Shown: positions 8,536 to 17,012 of the stretch, piece by piece
How positions within the stretch are numbered: the first letter of the stretch is position 1
Layout: the number at the start of each line of letters is the position of its first letter
Assembly (NCBI RefSeq): GCF_017742245.1
Contig: NZ_JAGHKO010000001.1
Location: forward strand, 124,001-188,000
Direction: 5' to 3'
DNA length: 64,000 nucleotides
Origin: Niastella soli
GTDB taxonomy: Bacteria; Bacteroidota; Bacteroidia; Chitinophagales; Chitinophagaceae
Notes under the pieces: generated by a model
What the model was told of the DNA's origin: nothing
The model's database searches: none
The model's input: only the letters and a program-made list of their open reading frames with translations
Made by a program: the position numbers and the translations under genes

Positions 8536-9471
8536 TTATTTTAAACCGGCGAGGTATTCCCGGTATCTGTTATATAAATGACCCGCCTGCAGGTAAGCTG
8601 ATTGCGGGCTCATAAAATGTGAGAATTCAAATGTGATGGCTTTATCATACCCTGCCCGCCGGGCTGCTTCCAGCTTCAGGCGCAGTTTTTCAAATTTGAT
8701 GGGTAGAAATTTTATCGGCATATCCCGGTCGAACGACTCGGCATTGGTCCAGCATTGCAGGCCAAACCGGTCGGCCATTTTTTTATTGATGGCAAAGAAG
8801 TCATCCAGTTCATGGTAATCGATATGTCCATCCTGGAAGGCCACCGCGTCTACAGCTCCCTGGATACCTGCAAAGATCTCGCTCCACTCCTGTTCATGTT
8901 CCTTTAAAGAAACCACGTCTTCTTTGCTGAGTGACGAGGAGGCCGCCATCACGGCTTTTTTACCATCTATCCAGGGCGAAATAAGGGTAGGCAGCCCATT
9001 ACTTACCTGTTTGCATTGCAGCCCCAGGGTTTTAAAAGCTTCGGTGGCCCCTTTTGTTTTCCGGCTTATTTCCATGCTCAGGTACCAGCCTTTGAAGCTT
9101 TTGTAATGGCCATATTGTTTCCAAACTTCATCGATCACAAACCGGTTGCTGTCAATTTCATGTTGCATATTACCGGTATCCCAGTATTTACCGCTATCGT
9201 ACAACCCAAAATAAAAGTTCATTCCCAACTCATCTGCCAGCTCCAGGAACAACTGCACCAGGTCAACCGGTGGGGTATAACAACCCTGTTCTTTTATTAA
9301 ATAAGCACTGGGATATGTAATGAACCGGCGGTAACCGCTGCGTATTAAAATAACGGTATCAATACCAATGGCCTTCATGTATTCAAAATCACGCCGCCAT
9401 TCGGCTGCGCCCCAGTTTTGATGGGGAATGTCATGACTGATCTCATCTAAAAAGGTGCCTGTTATCTTCAT
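8536..9471 (-). CDS. DUF4434 family protein (TIM-barrel glycoside-hydrolase-like), cytoplasmic
   Basis: 311 residues without a signal peptide. The sequence matches what I know of DUF4434: GIDTVILIRSGYRR at the second strand, FYFGLYDSGKYWDT, GWYLSMEISRK, VDAVAFQDGHIDYHE and a final KAITFEFSHFMSPQ. These acidic strand ends resemble (beta/alpha)8 glycosidases, but the family's reaction is not established to my knowledge. It is the last gene of the string, 8 nt behind the esterase gene. Being apparently cytosolic, it may act on an imported sugar or disaccharide. Confidence 0.8.
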   Translation of the reverse strand: MKITGTFLDEISHDIPHQNWGAAEWRRDFEYMKAIGIDTVILIRSGYRRFITYPSAYLIKEQGCYTPPVDLVQLFLELADELGMNFYFGLYDSGKYWDTGNMQHEIDSNRFVIDEVWKQYGHYKSFKGWYLSMEISRKTKGATEAFKTLGLQCKQVSNGLPTLISPWIDGKKAVMAASSSLSKEDVVSLKEHEQEWSEIFAGIQGAVDAVAFQDGHIDYHELDDFFAINKKMADRFGLQCWTNAESFDRDMPIKFLPIKFEKLRLKLEAARRAGYDKAITFEFSHFMSPQSAYLQAGHLYNRYREYLAGLK

Positions 9472-9479
9472 AAAGCCGG

Positions 9480-10364
9480 TTAATTATTTTCCTTTTTTAA
9501 CTGGTAGTGCGTTGCTTTTATCTTGTGTTGTATGGCCTGTTGCATAAACGTGTCCATCTCTGTAAACTTCCGGAACATGTAATTACTCACTTCATGTCCG
9601 GCTCCCTGGTATGAATACAGGACAACGGGCCAGTTCCTTTTTTGCAGGTCATCGTACAGGGTACGTGCACCGAACAGGATCAACCAACCCGGGTCAACTG
9701 CTTTACAAAAGCGGTGGGCCGCTGTTGCATAAGGCACCAGCTGATCGTTTGTACCATGCATCAAAAACAGTGGTATGGGTGCATGATCGTACACAGTATT
9801 TATGTCAAGCACCGCGCCGGAGAACGACAGCAACCCGGCATACCGGAATGTTTTATACAGATTGTAAGCGGTATCATGTGAACGCGTAAAGGGATTAAAC
9901 ACCAGGTTCAACACCGTTTCTGCGCCCGCACTGCTGCCGGCAATAAAAAGTTTTGACGTGTCTACCTGTAACTCACTGGCATGAGCTATTACATAGCTGG
10001 TTGCATCCCGGGCATCTTCCACCGCCTGTTGAACTGCTTTTAATTTTTCCGGTAGCACCATATCGCAACCAAAGCTTTTTCCTTTCAGGTATAATCTGTA
10101 TTTAATTACAAATACATTATACCCCAGTTTGGTCAATCCGTCTGCCATGGGTTGCTGGTTTACCGGATCACCACCGGTAAATGCGCCACCATGTACAAAC
10201 AGCACCGACATCCCATTGGGTTTTGTGACCGGCTTATACCAATCGAACCACAACGTGCTGGTATCCTTTTCTGCATAGGTAATGCGTTGTGGTTTTTGTG
10301 CCTGTAACACAGGCAATGCACCCAACAATAAAACCAGTGTCTTCAAAAGTGTCCTTACAACCAT
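9480..10364 (-). CDS. Secreted alpha/beta-hydrolase esterase
   Basis: 294 residues with a signal peptide ending ALPVLQAQ. The fold signature is clear: oxyanion-hole HGGAFTGGD (HGG motif at residues 58-60), nucleophile elbow GSSAG with Ser145, acid Asp208 in HGTNDQLVP and His257 in GAGHE. This is the pattern of carboxylesterases such as acetyl-xylan or feruloyl esterases. Substrate is unknown. It is one of three secreted ester hydrolases encoded side by side; its start is 1 nt from the stop of the preceding SGNH gene, showing tight coupling. Confidence 0.88.
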   Translation of the reverse strand: MVVRTLLKTLVLLLGALPVLQAQKPQRITYAEKDTSTLWFDWYKPVTKPNGMSVLFVHGGAFTGGDPVNQQPMADGLTKLGYNVFVIKYRLYLKGKSFGCDMVLPEKLKAVQQAVEDARDATSYVIAHASELQVDTSKLFIAGSSAGAETVLNLVFNPFTRSHDTAYNLYKTFRYAGLLSFSGAVLDINTVYDHAPIPLFLMHGTNDQLVPYATAAHRFCKAVDPGWLILFGARTLYDDLQKRNWPVVLYSYQGAGHEVSNYMFRKFTEMDTFMQQAIQHKIKATHYQLKKENN

Positions 10365-10365
10365 G

Positions 10366-11220
10366 TTACAAATACTTTTTCTTTTTCAGAAATTCCACCC
10401 ACATCACATAGGCTGCCGGACGCAGGTGAATACCATCGGCCGTTAATTCTTTTTTCAGATCACCATTGACATCAGCAAATAACTCATGCAGGTTGATATA
10501 GGGAATATGATATTGTTCTGCCACCTGTTTTATCCCTGCATTCAACTGCAGGATACTATCCTTTTTGTTTTTCAGGTACGCTTCTTTAGTGAAGGGTTCA
10601 TACAGGGGCAATACACTTTGAATGTAGATCTTCGTTTTGGGGGTATGGCTGATGAGATAACTGAGTATACGATGATAGTTATTTATGATCACTTCTTTTG
10701 GCAAACCACGACTAAGGTCGTTTATACCGATCAATAAAAACAGTTTTTTAGGCTTCGCTTTCGCTACGCCTTCCAGCCGCGCCAGTACTCCAAAGGTATT
10801 ATCACCACCAATACCGCGGTTCATAATGGGCTGGCCGGGTAACAACTCACCCCAGGCGCCTCGTTCGGTTATACTATTACCTAAAAACACAATGGCATTC
10901 TTAGGAGGAGTAAGGCTGTTGAATAGCTCCATACGACCCTGGTAGTAGGTGTTGTTGTAGTTACTGTCTATTTTTTTGGGTGGGTCTTGTGCGAAAGAGT
11001 GGAGACTTAGTACTAAAAAAATTAAGGGCAATAGGCGGTGGGGCGAAGGCAGACGATCGCCTACGCCAAGGCTACGGCGATTAAAAGCAGAAGGCAGAGG
11101 ACAGAGAGAAAACCCCCGTAACCGATATCTGGTACCTTTGACTTTGAAATGCCCGGTCGGCTGGCAAGTCCTTCCACTCTCCTCAGGACTGGTATAAAAA
11201 AACGAAAACAATCTTCTCAT
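10366..11220 (-). CDS. SGNH/GDSL hydrolase, second copy, with repeat-derived N-terminal extension
   Basis: 284 codons from the ATG at 11220. SGNH blocks are complete: FLGNSITERG (block I Ser), GIGGDNT (block II), LIGINDL (block III) and DGIHLRP (block V Asp/His). It is clearly paralogous to the next gene upstream (11235-11915); both end in KKKKYL. The likely true signal peptide, LLPLIFLVLSLHSFAQ, begins only around residue 63. The residues before it (for example LCPLPSAFNRRSLGVGD) are coded by intergenic-type heptad repeats at 11026-11110. No in-frame ATG lies between, so a TTG start near 11034, or an export-impaired product, are possibilities. Confidence 0.85.
   Translation of the reverse strand: MRRLFSFFYTSPEESGRTCQPTGHFKVKGTRYRLRGFSLCPLPSAFNRRSLGVGDRLPSPHRLLPLIFLVLSLHSFAQDPPKKIDSNYNNTYYQGRMELFNSLTPPKNAIVFLGNSITERGAWGELLPGQPIMNRGIGGDNTFGVLARLEGVAKAKPKKLFLLIGINDLSRGLPKEVIINNYHRILSYLISHTPKTKIYIQSVLPLYEPFTKEAYLKNKKDSILQLNAGIKQVAEQYHIPYINLHELFADVNGDLKKELTADGIHLRPAAYVMWVEFLKKKKYL
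11026..11110. repeat. Heptad-type repeat intrusion inside the SGNH gene
   Basis: Plus-strand words GGGCAAT, AGGCGGT, GGGGCGA and AGGCAGA follow in 7-bp register, then a hairpin CCTACGCC/GGCTACGG-like segment and AGAAGGCAGAGGACAGAG. The same word types make up intergenic arrays elsewhere in the window, yet here they are in frame within coding sequence. Confidence 0.65.
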
Positions 11221-11234
11221 AACTAACTATACTT

Positions 11235-11915
11235 TTATAGATACTTCTTCTTTTTAAGATACGCCGCCCACGCTAAATAACCGGCCGGTTTGCAGTGCAG
11301 CCCATCGGTTGTATACGAGGTGCGCATCTGTCCTTTTTCATCAACAAACACTTCCTGATACAGGTCAATGAACGGACAATAATATTTTTTCGCTACCTGT
11401 TTCAACCCTTCGTTCAATTGCCTGATCTTTTCGTTGCTGATCTTTGCATAAATATTCGCCAGCATGGGCTCTGCCACTGGTAATACACTTTGCAAATACA
11501 GCGTTGTTTTAGGCAATGCCGTTTTTAACATGGCTGCTATGCGGTCATAATTTTGAACTATATAATCAACCGGCACTCCGCGCTTCAGATCATTTACCCC
11601 TATTAGCAGGAAGATCTTTACCGGTTTCAACGCAATTACCTGGGGCAGCCGGTTGTATACTCCCCAGGAGTTATCACCGCTGATGCCGCGGTTCACTACA
11701 TTCACCCCGGGCAATACTTCACTCCAGGGCCCCGCTTCCGTGATACTGTTCCCCAGGAACACCACCGGTTTTGGGGCAGGATGCAGCTGATCGAAGAACT
11801 TCATGCGCTCCACATAATAACCATTGGCATAACTGCTGTCAACAGGTTCCGTTTGCGCCACAGCAGTGCTGGCACTCAGTACCATCGATAATATAAAGAT
11901 CAGTTGTTGTTTCAT
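11235..11915 (-). CDS. Secreted SGNH/GDSL-type esterase
   Basis: 226 residues. A normal signal peptide ends STAVAQ. The SGNH catalytic blocks are FLGNSITEAG (nucleophile Ser), GISGDNS, LIGVNDL and DGLHCKP (Asp/His). Relatives include platelet-activating-factor acetylhydrolase-like and carbohydrate O-acetylesterases. It overlaps the symporter stop codon by 4 bp (ATGA), so the two are translationally coupled. It is a paralogue of the neighbouring 10366-11220 gene. Removing O-acetyl groups from a sugar before uptake by the symporter is a reasonable inference. Confidence 0.9.
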   Translation of the reverse strand: MKQQLIFILSMVLSASTAVAQTEPVDSSYANGYYVERMKFFDQLHPAPKPVVFLGNSITEAGPWSEVLPGVNVVNRGISGDNSWGVYNRLPQVIALKPVKIFLLIGVNDLKRGVPVDYIVQNYDRIAAMLKTALPKTTLYLQSVLPVAEPMLANIYAKISNEKIRQLNEGLKQVAKKYYCPFIDLYQEVFVDEKGQMRTSYTTDGLHCKPAGYLAWAAYLKKKKYL

Positions 11916-13774
11916 GCCGCTGTAATTTTAAGTCTGTTGTACCAGGTGAATTTTAAAATGACCATACAGGTTACCCATACACCCAGTGCCATAAAGCCAT
12001 AGCTAACAAAACCAAATACAAAAAACACCGGCATTATCACCATGCTCATTTGCCAGCAAATACCAACCAGCACATTCAGCATATCCCATTTAAACTGGCG
12101 GTTAGGCTCAAAGGAAGGTTCAGTCAGTTTTACCCATTGCAACACGGGTTGCCAAAAGCCCCAGGGTTTTGTGTTGGTATAGAATTGTGTAAGTACTTTT
12201 TTATCGGGCATAGGTGTTACCAAACAGCCGATAACACTGGCCGCCATTGACAGTACCAGAATAAGAAAGAAAGAGATCAGGGTACCGATACCGCTGCCAA
12301 AAAGTTCTTTATAATCGGTAAAATAGGCATTGCTTAACCAGACCATTAATTTCGGGACAAAGGTGGCTGATAACAACCCGGCTACCATTCCCGCAAAATA
12401 ACCGTACCCATTGAAACGCCACCAGATCCATTTCAATACATTGGCGGCTGCATAACCTCCATACAGGGCCGAAGAGATCCACAAGGTGAGTGAACTAAGC
12501 GAGTTGGCAAACAATCCAAAGAAGCAACCAATGGCGATGATGGTTATGGAAGTAAGATAACTGCACTTCACATAATGGCGGGGCGACTCATTGGGTTTGA
12601 AATATTTTTTATAGAAATCATTTACCAGGTAAGCAGGCGCTGCATTTACAAATGCAGAAAAGGTGCTCATAAAGGAAGCCAGCAAACCGGCCAGCACAAT
12701 TCCACGAATGCCCGCGGGCAGGTAATTGCTTACAACCTGGCTCAGGATCACTTCAAAATCTGGTTTTGACTGCTGCTGTAACACCGGCATAAAAGAGTTG
12801 AACGCAATCATGGTGAGCGCGCTGACCATCATGAACAAAGGGATGTACAATACCAGATTGGTAAACCCGCTTAATTTGGCGGCCTCCCAGGGTTTTCTGG
12901 CACTGAGGATCCGTTGCATATCAAAACCCGGTACCGGACCGGCCAAACTTGCAAAGATGCCCTTACCTATCATCATCAATACCAGTGCACCAAACCAGCT
13001 GAAGCCATCTTCCGCTATTTTATCATTGGCGCTTGAAAAGGTACTGCCCCAGTTTACATTCAGTTTCCATTCTGGCCAGAAGGAAGCCCACCCATTGGGC
13101 AGGTGTTGATGCAACTGATCATAATTAATGCCTTTCACAGCAAAGATCACCACCAGGATACAGCTTACTATTAAAATACCATATTGTAATACTTCAGTGG
13201 CTACCACACTGTACATGCCTCCTTTTACGGTATACAACGTAGTTAAGATAACAATGATCAAAGCATAGGTTTGCTGGTTGGTGAGTACTGCATTCGACAG
13301 GTCCCAGGGCAAGATATTGGCAGCAAATTTTCCTATCCCAACAAATACATATCCAATAAAACCTATCACACTTATGATGGCAAAGATCACCACGATCATA
13401 TGGGCCAGGCGGCCGCTGCGGTCATCGCCAAAACGCTTTATGATCCAGTCGGCACCGGTGAGGGCATTGCTTCGCCGGATCCAAATGGCCAGGAACACCA
13501 TCACAAAGATCTGGTTCCAGATGGGCCATAACCAGGGCAGCCACGCGGCTTTGAACCCATAAACAAATAACAAGGCCACATAAAAAGCAGTTCCGCTCAC
13601 ATCAAACATGCCACTGCTGTTACTGAATCCCAGCCAATACCATTTGATATTGTTATCGCCCAAAAAATACGATTGCATATTCTTTGATGCTTTCTTCGAG
13701 ATCCAGAATCCCAGGCCAATGATCACCAGCAGGTACAGGAGGATAATAATAATGTCAAGGGTCGATAAATTCAT
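11912..13774 (-). CDS. Sodium:solute symporter (SSS family), sugar type
   Basis: 620 residues with about 13-14 hydrophobic segments, beginning LDIIIILLYLLVIIGLGFW. SSS features include an N-terminal GLGFWISKKASKNMQSYFLG region, GMFDVSGTAFYV, a mid-protein VPGFDMQRILSARKPWEA and the FMSTFSAFVNAAPAYLVND segment that provides Na+ ligands in this family. It would carry the monosaccharide or small product across the inner membrane. SSS members near AGE epimerases and SGNH esterases often transport sialic acid or other N-acyl sugars, but substrate cannot be read from sequence. The stop overlaps the next start by ATGA. Confidence 0.92.
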   Translation of the reverse strand: MNLSTLDIIIILLYLLVIIGLGFWISKKASKNMQSYFLGDNNIKWYWLGFSNSSGMFDVSGTAFYVALLFVYGFKAAWLPWLWPIWNQIFVMVFLAIWIRRSNALTGADWIIKRFGDDRSGRLAHMIVVIFAIISVIGFIGYVFVGIGKFAANILPWDLSNAVLTNQQTYALIIVILTTLYTVKGGMYSVVATEVLQYGILIVSCILVVIFAVKGINYDQLHQHLPNGWASFWPEWKLNVNWGSTFSSANDKIAEDGFSWFGALVLMMIGKGIFASLAGPVPGFDMQRILSARKPWEAAKLSGFTNLVLYIPLFMMVSALTMIAFNSFMPVLQQQSKPDFEVILSQVVSNYLPAGIRGIVLAGLLASFMSTFSAFVNAAPAYLVNDFYKKYFKPNESPRHYVKCSYLTSITIIAIGCFFGLFANSLSSLTLWISSALYGGYAAANVLKWIWWRFNGYGYFAGMVAGLLSATFVPKLMVWLSNAYFTDYKELFGSGIGTLISFFLILVLSMAASVIGCLVTPMPDKKVLTQFYTNTKPWGFWQPVLQWVKLTEPSFEPNRQFKWDMLNVLVGICWQMSMVIMPVFFVFGFVSYGFMALGVWVTCMVILKFTWYNRLKITAA

Positions 13775-13882
13775 GCTTCTTGTATTAAGATGCCAATTAG
13801 TTTAAAATTTACCGGCTGATCTCCCCCCGAAGTGACAACCGGTTTTCTCAGGATTGGATACTGGATTTTTATGCGTACTCAA

Positions 13883-15280
13883 CTATGTTTTCCATTGCCA
13901 ACCTTTTTTGGTGAATAACACCGTAATTATTGAAACAATACCTGTAAATAACAATCCACTCAAAACCCCACCCACTATATTCTGTTGCATTCCTGTATAC
14001 AGGGCGTACCCGCCACTCAGGTGCAGCAACGGCAACAACAATAAGTTACCGGCCACATAGGCTACCATGGGATTTCTGCCATTATAACTGAAATAATCTA
14101 TTATTCGCTTACCTGTATTCGTCAATTGTAGCCCTTCAAAAGCCAATAACATAAAAAAGGCTAATCCCGCAGTAACAAAATAATAACTGTATGTGGAGGG
14201 ATCTTTTTTTATACCGCCTTCCCAGGCTTCAAAAAAAAGTCCGAGCAATAACAGGCAGCAACCTGCTGTAAAGAACCTTTGTATCAGGGAAGGCTGTTCA
14301 TAGTGTATTTGATGCAGGATAAAATAGCAGGCGGTGCAACAACAAACAGTCAATAATAAGTTGATGGTCGTATGCCGGCCAAACAGCAATATAACATTCG
14401 CCACTATAATAATTACCGATATCGCCGCAATTATTTTTACTGTTCGCGATGGCAATACCGATGCCCCTGCTTTATTACTGGCACCTTCCGCCAACAGCCA
14501 GTCACCGGCCAGGGTACCGGGTATAATAATGAACAAATATTTCAGGTAATAGAACTTATACATCCAGCTGGCCGGCGACCATTGAAAAACCATTTCATTC
14601 CAACTTCCCGGGGTCTTTGCTCCCAGCATTACCGCCATTACAAAAGGAAGGATAACCAGCCGCCATCCCGGCCTGTTCTGCGTAAACCACCAGATGATGG
14701 TACCGAACAGGGCCATGTTTGCCAATACAATAATGATGATATCACTCCGGTAAAGCGAAAATCCCTTCCCGTCTTTAAAAGGCAGCACGAACAACATACA
14801 ACCAGCAGCTGTAAAGGCCAGCGCTTTTATGATCAGCCACAGGGTCTTGTGTTGGGTTTTGGCCGGACTGTACCACTGAAAGAACAACAACACAAATGAC
14901 ACCATCGACAACACATAATACCCTGTCATTGGCTCAGCAGTCATGGTAGTACTGCGGGCGTGTAAGGTGAACAGGGCAAAGAATACCAGGCCTGCACAAC
15001 GCCGGAGTGCAGTATATATCACCACGCCTGCGCCGCTTCCTTCTTTTACTTTTTTATGAAGGGCCAGCGGAATGGCTGCGCCCATACTGAACAGAAAAAA
15101 CGGGAATACCAGGTCTACCCAGGTAATGCCTGGCAATTCCGGATTAAATACATGTGCAGGCGGCGGTGTTTGCGCATGGTACATCCAGGCAGGCAAAATG
15201 CCAAAGGCAATGCTGCTAGATAATACCATCGCCAGAATGGCGAAGCCCCGTAATGCATCTAAACTTTTATTGCGGTTCAT
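13883..15280 (-). CDS. DUF5009 / NagX-like multi-pass membrane protein (acyltransferase-related)
   Basis: 465 residues from the ATG at 15280 (MNRNKSLDALRGFAILAM); codons further upstream lie in repeat DNA. The opening SLDALRGFAI motif, about 11 membrane segments and NPMVAYVAGNLLLLPL near the end match DUF5009, related to heparan-alpha-glucosaminide N-acetyltransferase and to NagX of N-acetylglucosamine gene sets in proteobacteria. The biochemical role of NagX-type proteins is not settled: transport, or acetyl transfer across the membrane. Its place between the glycosidase and the symporter supports a link to amino-sugar use. Confidence 0.85.
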   Translation of the reverse strand: MNRNKSLDALRGFAILAMVLSSSIAFGILPAWMYHAQTPPPAHVFNPELPGITWVDLVFPFFLFSMGAAIPLALHKKVKEGSGAGVVIYTALRRCAGLVFFALFTLHARSTTMTAEPMTGYYVLSMVSFVLLFFQWYSPAKTQHKTLWLIIKALAFTAAGCMLFVLPFKDGKGFSLYRSDIIIIVLANMALFGTIIWWFTQNRPGWRLVILPFVMAVMLGAKTPGSWNEMVFQWSPASWMYKFYYLKYLFIIIPGTLAGDWLLAEGASNKAGASVLPSRTVKIIAAISVIIIVANVILLFGRHTTINLLLTVCCCTACYFILHQIHYEQPSLIQRFFTAGCCLLLLGLFFEAWEGGIKKDPSTYSYYFVTAGLAFFMLLAFEGLQLTNTGKRIIDYFSYNGRNPMVAYVAGNLLLLPLLHLSGGYALYTGMQQNIVGGVLSGLLFTGIVSIITVLFTKKGWQWKT

Positions 15281-15290
15281 TGGTGTAATT

Positions 15291-15360
15291 TTCGGCAATC
15301 GTGAATCGGCAAACGGCAAACTCCGACTAATAGCTAAATTCTCTTCGACTCATCATGCTA
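15291..15360. repeat. Heptad-phased dispersed repeat, CGTGA/CGGCA words plus CTCCGACTAATAGCTA
   Basis: Words TTCGGCA, ATCGTGA, ATCGGCA and AACGGCA run in 7-bp register into CTCCGACTAATAGCTA. The latter, with its degenerate tail (CTTCGACTCATCATGCT), recurs at about 25827-25862. Confidence 0.65.
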
Positions 15361-15476
15361 ATTCGAATCATTCGCCTTCGGATCTCCACGCGGCCCCCTC
15401 CCTATCCCCGGCAGGAGGGAGGTTATCCATTAACTTACTAACGTATTTGTCAACTTAATTAACTTCCTTCTTCCTC

Positions 15477-15578
15477 ATCAACTGATCAACTGGTTAACTG
15501 GTCAACATTCCTCTTTACCAACGTGTCAACGTGTCAACGTGTCAACGTGTTAACGTGTCAACGTGTTAACGTGTTAAC
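15477..15578. repeat. 8-bp tandem arrays (AACTGATC type and AACGTGTC type)
   Basis: Four octads (ATCAACTG, ATCAACTG, GTTAACTG, GTCAACAT) fill 15477-15508. After 11 nt, seven units of AACGTGTC or AACGTGTT run from 15520 to 15575. The array starts 7 nt past the stop codon of the glycosidase gene at 15586. GTTAAC words within it are palindromic. Confidence 0.85.
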
Positions 15579-15585
15579 TCCCCAT

Positions 15586-16995
15586 CTACTTCTTCAATCC
15601 CGCAGCCACCGCATCCCACAAAGGCTGCTTCAACTGATTCGTTTCCGGCGCATACATATGCACAATATCAAACAGCATTACCCCGCCAGTTGTATTGTCA
15701 ATAATATATTTGATTGCCCGGGTTAATTCCGCTTTGCTCGACCAGCTCAGGTTACCCATATCCACACTGCCATAATGCGGCACCTTGTTTTTGGTGATGT
15801 ACTTGATGCCGTTTATTGACCCTTCAATGCTCCACCAGTGGTATTTCAGGTTGGCAGTAGCACTGTTTTCAGACAACAATACCTGTGTATAGTAATTACC
15901 AGTCATCAGGATATCGAGCTGTTCGGCATAACCAGTTTCATTGTAACCTGGATAAGCCCAATCGAAACGTATAGACTGATCACTGAACGGATCATAATCC
16001 TGGCTGGCCCAGTTAACGCCTACCTGATAGTAAGTGCCATACCAGGCGCCTACATATACGCCAAAATCAACTGCAGGCTTTATCGCTTTTACCGCTGCAC
16101 GCGCTTTTTTAAAGAAATCGTAAATAACACCCGAGCGATACAGCAACCATTTATTAAAATACTTGCCGGTGGTATTGGGTAATATGGCGCCGGCACTTTC
16201 TTTCCAGCTGCTTACAATGTCCTTGGGAAAGTTCATCGATGCCGCTGTATTGTCCTGGAATTTATCCTGCAGGAATTTGATGAACTGTGCTTTGCTATAG
16301 TCGGAATAATCCGCATAGATATCTGCATAGCGGGCATAATCGAGGATCATTCCATCTACACCATATTTTGTCACGATCTCCTTGATAATATTCAATGCAC
16401 GCTCCTGTACGGCGGGCTGGGAAGGATTTACAAATCCATTACGACCGGTGCTGGTAATAGGTACCCGGTTCCCATTTACATCGCAGACAATAGATTCATA
16501 ACTGCTTTTGAAGGCCGGGTCATCATACAGCTTGCCCATACCGCGGCTGGCATCGCCTTCTACAAAGGTTACGGTAGAGGCATAGATCTTCATGTTGCGT
16601 TTATGTGCTTCTTCAACCATAAAAGCCACGTAATCTACGTTGGGGGTAAAGCTTTTTCCGCCTATGGAAGTATACTGAGTGGCATAAGCGCTGGGATACA
16701 TAGTGTATCCCGCGCTGCCTTTTACATCCATAACCAAACCGGTAACACCTATATTCTTTAAGGTATCGAGTGTTTTCCTGATCTGGGCCGTATCATTAAA
16801 ACGGCCTGTTGTTCCATATACATTCGAACGACAATCGACCCACGCCAGCACATTACGTCTGCGAACGGTATCGGCATTGGAGTTTTCGGTGCCACCACCA
16901 GCATCACCGTCAGACGACCCGCTTTTTTTACAAGACACCACCAGGAGCAACAACAAGACTGCTGCTATGGGAACTATAGGAGTAATTCGTTTCAT
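15586..16995 (-). CDS. GHL10-type (family 10-like) glycoside hydrolase lipoprotein
   Basis: 469 residues from the ATG at 16995 (MKRITPIVPI). I prefer it because it gives a good lipoprotein signal (LLLLLVVSCKKSG) and sits 17 nt from the preceding stop. After a Gly/Asp-rich linker the TIM-barrel domain shows NVLAWVDCRSNV, GVTGLVMDVKGSAGY, MKIYASTVTF and VDGMILDYARYAD, the last two matching GHL10 active-site strands. E. coli DigH, in the same broad family, cuts denuded peptidoglycan glycan strands. Here the enzyme is probably outer-membrane anchored and is the only clear depolymerase in PUL 2. Confidence 0.82.
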   Translation of the reverse strand: MKRITPIVPIAAVLLLLLVVSCKKSGSSDGDAGGGTENSNADTVRRRNVLAWVDCRSNVYGTTGRFNDTAQIRKTLDTLKNIGVTGLVMDVKGSAGYTMYPSAYATQYTSIGGKSFTPNVDYVAFMVEEAHKRNMKIYASTVTFVEGDASRGMGKLYDDPAFKSSYESIVCDVNGNRVPITSTGRNGFVNPSQPAVQERALNIIKEIVTKYGVDGMILDYARYADIYADYSDYSKAQFIKFLQDKFQDNTAASMNFPKDIVSSWKESAGAILPNTTGKYFNKWLLYRSGVIYDFFKKARAAVKAIKPAVDFGVYVGAWYGTYYQVGVNWASQDYDPFSDQSIRFDWAYPGYNETGYAEQLDILMTGNYYTQVLLSENSATANLKYHWWSIEGSINGIKYITKNKVPHYGSVDMGNLSWSSKAELTRAIKYIIDNTTGGVMLFDIVHMYAPETNQLKQPLWDAVAAGLKK

Positions 16996-17012
16996 GTAAA
17001 TGTTTTTTAGGA

